A stretch of 33,568 nt of DNA from an uncultured Clostridia bacterium (GTDB lineage Bacteria; Bacillota; Clostridia; Christensenellales; UBA3700). Below are positions 30,229-33,568 of the stretch, one piece after another; the first letter of the stretch is position 1, and every line of letters starts with the position of its first letter. A model generated the notes under the pieces. The model saw only the letters and a program-made list of their open reading frames with translations, had not been told where the DNA came from and ran no database searches. The translations under genes and the position numbers were made by a program. The DNA is taken from the NCBI GenBank assembly GCA_944381275.1, contig CALWKO010000014.1, forward strand, positions 1 through 33,568. The letters run 5' to 3'.

Positions 30229-31919
30229 TTTTTAAGCGACTCAACGTCCGCAAGCAACGATTCTTTTGTAAATCCGCTCATCTGCATGAGCTCGTTCAAT
30301 GCGGCGTGGGTGAGCTTTTCCGGGTCGACGGCTTTGATTATCATGCGCGGCACGGGCAAGCCGTTTGTCACATAAAACTCCGCGACTCCGCTCCCGAATC
30401 CGCCGGGGAGCACGCCGTCTTCCAGCGTTATTATCTTCTTGCCCGCAATCTGCTTTAATAGCTCTTCATCCATAGGTTTTATCGAGCGGGCGTTCACCAC
30501 GTCGAAAGTCCCGCCCTCATCATGAACGGTCATTGCAAAATCATTCATAACTGCGCCGCAAGCCAGTACGACCATGTCTTTATCCCCCGAAGTGAGCCAC
30601 TCCCACTTGCCGGGCTTGAAGGACGAATTATCGGAATAATTATGCACGGGAGTGTACTTGGGATAGCGTATTGCAAGCGGATGCTTGAAATCCTTAGACC
30701 ATTCGAGCATCTCCTCCAGCTCGGAAAAATCTTTGGGTGCAAGTATGGTCATATTCTTGACGCCCCTGAGAAATGAGATGTCGTAAACGCCCTGATGCGT
30801 TTCCCCGTCGCCGGTGACGAGCCCAGCCCTGTCTACGCAGAGCGTTATGGCACAGTCGTTCAAACACATATCGTGAATAACTTGGTCGTATGCGCGTTGA
30901 AGGAAGGAGGAATACACGGCAAAATAAGGCTTGGCACCGCTCATCGCCATGCCGCTCGCCATGCACAATGCGTGCTCTTCGGCAATGCCTACGTCCACGA
31001 ATTGTGCGGGGAGTTCGCTCCTTATTTTTTCCAGCCCCGTGCCGTCCGCCATGGCGGCGGTGATGGCGCATATCCTAGTATCTTTCTTGGCTAGTTCGAA
31101 TAATTTATCGCCCATATGCGAGCTGAACGAGCCGCCGGAAGAAGATGAAGGAGAATAGCTGTGGTATTTATCGGGGAATTTTTCCGCTTCGGCGTATCCC
31201 TTGCCCTTTTGCGTGTGAACGTTGATTATAATGCTGTTCTTGCAATCGCGGGCGTAAGTGAACGCTTTGATCAAATCGCGAATGTTATGCCCGTCCACAG
31301 AGCCGTAATATTTTATGCCGTACTCCCTGAACGGCTGACGAACACTGTCCAGATCGCGCAGATATTCCGCCACGCTGCCCACGTTTTTCGAGATGGACAT
31401 ATCGTTGTTGTTTATAACCGCTATGAATTTTTTACCTATCGTCTTTACGTCGTTGAAGGCTTCGTATATAAGTCCGCCCGTCATGGCGCCGTCGCCGATG
31501 AGCGCGACTATCTGCGCCCCGTCGTGACCGTAGCGGAGCATGCCGCAAGCGAGTGAAGCGGACGTGGAAGCGTGCCCGGTGTCCGCCGCGTCGTAAACGC
31601 TCTCTTCCCTCTTGGGGAAGCCGGCAATGCCGGCTTTTGTGCGCAAAGCGGCAAATTCCTCCTTGCGGCCGGTGAGTATCTTATGCGCGTAGCATTGATG
31701 GCCTACGTCTAAAATGAGTCTGTCTTTTTTAAAATCAAATACATAATGCAGAGCTATCGTGAGCTCCACCACGCCTAAGTTGGAAGAGAGGTGCCCGCCC
31801 TTTTTGAGCACAACTTGCAAAATCAGGTCACGAATTTCCCCCGTCAGCTTCTCTAAAGCGGGCACGTCGAAAGATTTGATATCTTCGGGTGAATTTACGT
31901 TATCCAATAGATTGCTCAT
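30225..31919 (-). CDS. dxs: 1-deoxy-D-xylulose-5-phosphate synthase
   Basis: A 564-aa thiamine-diphosphate enzyme that joins pyruvate and glyceraldehyde-3-phosphate at the start of the MEP isoprenoid pathway. The TPP region is GDGAMTGG (142-149) to NNNDMSISKNVG, with His43 in GGHLSSNLG. The second domain has IAEEHA with the catalytic Glu and DRAGLVTGDGETHQG. It is about 55-60 residues shorter than typical DXS (about 620). The shortening appears to fall in the linker between domains, which is a short Ser/Gly tract near 275. No catalytic motif is missing. It is coupled to its upstream neighbour by a 4-nt overlap and sits in the same cluster as ispA. Confidence 0.95.
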   Translation of the reverse strand: MSNLLDNVNSPEDIKSFDVPALEKLTGEIRDLILQVVLKKGGHLSSNLGVVELTIALHYVFDFKKDRLILDVGHQCYAHKILTGRKEEFAALRTKAGIAGFPKREESVYDAADTGHASTSASLACGMLRYGHDGAQIVALIGDGAMTGGLIYEAFNDVKTIGKKFIAVINNNDMSISKNVGSVAEYLRDLDSVRQPFREYGIKYYGSVDGHNIRDLIKAFTYARDCKNSIIINVHTQKGKGYAEAEKFPDKYHSYSPSSSSGGSFSSHMGDKLFELAKKDTRICAITAAMADGTGLEKIRSELPAQFVDVGIAEEHALCMASGMAMSGAKPYFAVYSSFLQRAYDQVIHDMCLNDCAITLCVDRAGLVTGDGETHQGVYDISFLRGVKNMTILAPKDFSELEEMLEWSKDFKHPLAIRYPKYTPVHNYSDNSSFKPGKWEWLTSGDKDMVVLACGAVMNDFAMTVHDEGGTFDVVNARSIKPMDEELLKQIAGKKIITLEDGVLPGGFGSGVAEFYVTNGLPVPRMIIKAVDPEKLTHAALNELMQMSGFTKESLLADVESLKK

Positions 31920-32518
31920 TTGCGCAGTTCCTTCTTTTTCTTGTTCTTAGGTTTGTATATGTATGACAGCGCCGTTGCCGTCATAACAACATATTTATCG
32001 GCATTCTTGACGGCAATGCCCTTCATAAACGCCTTGCCGCCCACGGTGATCGCCGCCACCACGGCAGAGGTGAGCGTGGGGAGCAGCCTTCCGCCGCCCA
32101 GCTCCCTGATCAACCCCGCGGCAAGTACCGCTCCGCAAGCGCCGCTCAGCACGCCGCATATGTCGCCAATCACGTCGGCGCATACGCTGTTGACCTTCTC
32201 TGCATTGTCGATAAGCCTCATAGCTATTTTAGCACGCTTTGCGTCATATTGCAAAAGTTTTTTTACTTCGCTCTTATCGCACGACGTCACGGACACACCG
32301 ATCCCGTCAAACACCACCGAAACGAGCATCATAAACAGCAGGAGCATTACCGATACGGTCAAGTCGGTATATGTGGTGACCGCCTGCGAAAATATGCTGC
32401 TCGCCAAGGACAGGCAGAAGGTTATCGGCGTTATCTTCAACGCCCACGACGTGGCGCGCGGGCGCTTGGTCTTTACTTTTTTTGAGGGTTTGCACCCCTC
32501 TTTTTGAATATTCCGCAC
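31916..32518 (-). CDS. Membrane protein, possibly DUF21/CNNM-like
   Basis: A 200-aa protein with a basic N-terminus (about 1-25), hydrophobic segments near 30-47, 54-77, 115-136 and 147-165, and a basic tail ending in KPKNKKKKELRK. The region VSVVFDGIGVSVTSCDKSEVKKLLQYDAKRAKIAMRL resembles the DUF21 transmembrane domain of CNNM/CorB proteins, where a short helix-loop carries similar residues. No CBS domains follow. The assignment is a guess from pattern. The start is a GTG at 32518 with no ribosome binding site. A TATAAT at 32524-32529 lies just upstream, but no -35 is visible. It overlaps dxs by 4 nt, so it is part of the isoprenoid operon. Confidence 0.6.
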   Translation of the reverse strand: MRNIQKEGCKPSKKVKTKRPRATSWALKITPITFCLSLASSIFSQAVTTYTDLTVSVMLLLFMMLVSVVFDGIGVSVTSCDKSEVKKLLQYDAKRAKIAMRLIDNAEKVNSVCADVIGDICGVLSGACGAVLAAGLIRELGGGRLLPTLTSAVVAAITVGGKAFMKGIAVKNADKYVVMTATALSYIYKPKNKKKKELRK

Positions 32519-32551
32519 GTTTAATTATATTTGCGCGAATATTCGTTTATA

Positions 32552-33406
32552 CTATTTCACCCTGCCCAGCAGCAGGTCCGCAAAGTCGATGAGCTCGCCT
32601 GCGGCGGCGCCGAATTTTTCAAGCGCGGCTTTGCCCTCGTCGTTTATCGCGCGAGCCTTCTGCTTGGCTCCATCCAATCCCAAGAGCGACACATAGGTGA
32701 CTTTCCCGTTCTTTTCGTCCTGCCCGGCGCTCTTGCCCAGCACTTCGGCGGAAGATTGCACGTCAAGTATATCGTCCACTATTTGGAACACCTTGCCCAG
32801 GCAGTCGGCGTATTCTTCCAGCGCGCAAATAAGTTCACCGTCCGCGCCGCAGATCATCGCTCCGCCCGCGAGCGCGGCTTTGAAGAGCGCGGAGGTTTTG
32901 AGCGAATTGATCTTGTCCAGCCACTCTTCGCCCTGCACGCCCGCATTGCCCGTGTTGGCAAGGTCGAGGCATTGCCCGCCCGCCATGCCGCACATGCCGC
33001 TCTGCTTTGCGATATACTTAGCGGTTTCGCCTTCGCCGCCCACGCATTCGAACGCCAAATTCAAAAGAGCATCGCCCGCAAGCACCGCCGTTCCTTCACC
33101 GAACGCCTTGTGCACGGTGGGGCGCCCGCGGCGCAGATCGTCGTCATCCATGCAGGGGAGATCGTCGTGAATGAGGGAGTAGTTATGGATAAATTCCACA
33201 CCGAGCGCCACTTTATCCGCTCTTTCCATACTTCCGCCCGCTATCTTCGCGCCCATATAGGCGAGTGCGGGGCGCACCCTTTTTCCTCCCGCGCAAACGG
33301 CGTAAACCATGGCGTCCCACACGGGAGAAAACTTGACGGGATATGCCTGCAAGTAATCAGAAAGTACGCGCTCGAAGCGTTCCTTGTATAAGCTCAGGTT
33401 ATTCAC
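32552..33406 (-). CDS. ispA: Polyprenyl (geranyl/farnesyl) diphosphate synthase
   Basis: A 284-aa trans-prenyltransferase that condenses IPP with DMAPP and GPP to give FPP. The first Asp-rich motif is DDLPCMDDDD (81-90) followed by RRGRPTVHK. The second is DDILD near residue 217. CAGGKRVRP (38-46) binds diphosphate. I chose the GTG at 33406, because AGAGGAG lies directly before it. An in-frame ATG at 33424 would add six residues but lacks this site. It overlaps the xseB stop by 8 nt. Short-chain length (FPP) is expected from the two residues between the Asp pairs (DDxxxxD with a CM pair) but is not proven. Confidence 0.94.
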   Translation of the reverse strand: MNNLSLYKERFERVLSDYLQAYPVKFSPVWDAMVYAVCAGGKRVRPALAYMGAKIAGGSMERADKVALGVEFIHNYSLIHDDLPCMDDDDLRRGRPTVHKAFGEGTAVLAGDALLNLAFECVGGEGETAKYIAKQSGMCGMAGGQCLDLANTGNAGVQGEEWLDKINSLKTSALFKAALAGGAMICGADGELICALEEYADCLGKVFQIVDDILDVQSSAEVLGKSAGQDEKNGKVTYVSLLGLDGAKQKARAINDEGKAALEKFGAAAGELIDFADLLLGRVK

Positions 33407-33568
33407 CGCTCTCCTCTCCGTCATTTGCGCGCAGCTTTTCCAGCCTTTCGGAAAGCTCGGTGACTTTGCCGGAGCTCTCTTCCAGCTTCTTCATGCACTC
33501 TTCCGCAAGTTTGACGCCCTCGTCGAACAGCTTTAAGCCTTCGTCGAGAGTGGTTTCCTTGTCGTCCA
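33399..33568 (-). CDS. xseB: Exodeoxyribonuclease VII small subunit, 5' end cut by window edge
   Basis: The last 55 residues and the stop of a reading frame that enters from the right edge. It begins DDKETTLDEGLKLFDEGVKL and continues with a Glu/Lys-rich helix ending near LEKLRANDGEESGE. The pattern LDEGLKLFDEGVKLAEECMKKL is the XseB signature. The small subunit forms a helical collar on XseA in exonuclease VII. Its position before ispA is standard. Only the N-terminal 15-25 residues are missing. Confidence 0.9.
   Translation of the reverse strand, partial: DDKETTLDEGLKLFDEGVKLAEECMKKLEESSGKVTELSERLEKLRANDGEESGE

Noticed and set aside
32531..33391. A 286-codon plus-strand open frame
   Set aside because: It is antisense to ispA, which has all family motifs. 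The antisense protein has no recognisable features.

Overview
The window comes from the chromosome of an endospore-forming member of the Firmicutes, most likely an uncultured gut-type Clostridia. The evidence is a complete spoIIAA-spoIIAB-sigF operon, a spoIVB gene, and two conserved Firmicutes clusters: miaB-mutS-mutL-miaA-ynbB(-like)-lexA and xseB-ispA-dxs-tlyA-nadK-argR-recN-spoIVB. Coding density is high and GC content moderate. I see no phage, plasmid, insertion sequence or CRISPR.

Layout, plus strand first. The 3' part of tRNA-Tyr and its terminator (1-103) are followed by a maltose-type O-acetyltransferase and a 133-aa orphan gene. Next is spoIIAA-AB-sigF, preceded by a terminator and a promoter carrying two exact Spo0A boxes 20 bp apart. 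A class A penicillin-binding protein gene converges on sigF and is divergent from miaB. The miaB-mutS-mutL-miaA-ynbB run (5180-13294) ends at a bidirectional terminator facing lexA. A tyrosine recombinase lies upstream of lexA on the minus strand, and both have LexA-box-like sites in their promoters.

The only long gene-free stretch (15148-16057) is AT-rich. It holds degenerate ~45-bp repeats, in direct and inverted orientation, and a perfect 14-4-14 palindrome. It ends in a palindromic operator/promoter for a very unusual PadR protein: a PadR DNA-binding domain, a ~300-residue acidic linker and four C-terminal membrane helices.

The rest is mostly on the minus strand: rnhA-proC, tRNA-Trp (plus strand, with a consensus promoter), a methyltransferase-ZIP transporter pair, a 426-aa probable ferritin-like protein, an iron-type alcohol dehydrogenase, purB, and the spoIVB-recN-argR-nadK-tlyA-dxs-(membrane protein)-ispA-xseB cluster, which runs off the right edge. 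spo0A, which usually follows spoIVB, is not here; purB takes its place.

One theme recurs. Several genes (miaB, the recombinase, padR, nadK) have good sigma-A promoters whose -10 box sits 6-9 nt before the start codon, with no Shine-Dalgarno sequence. This implies leaderless or nearly leaderless mRNAs. The most novel candidate is the membrane-anchored PadR protein with its operator-promoter overlay. The LexA-recombinase-repeat region is second.
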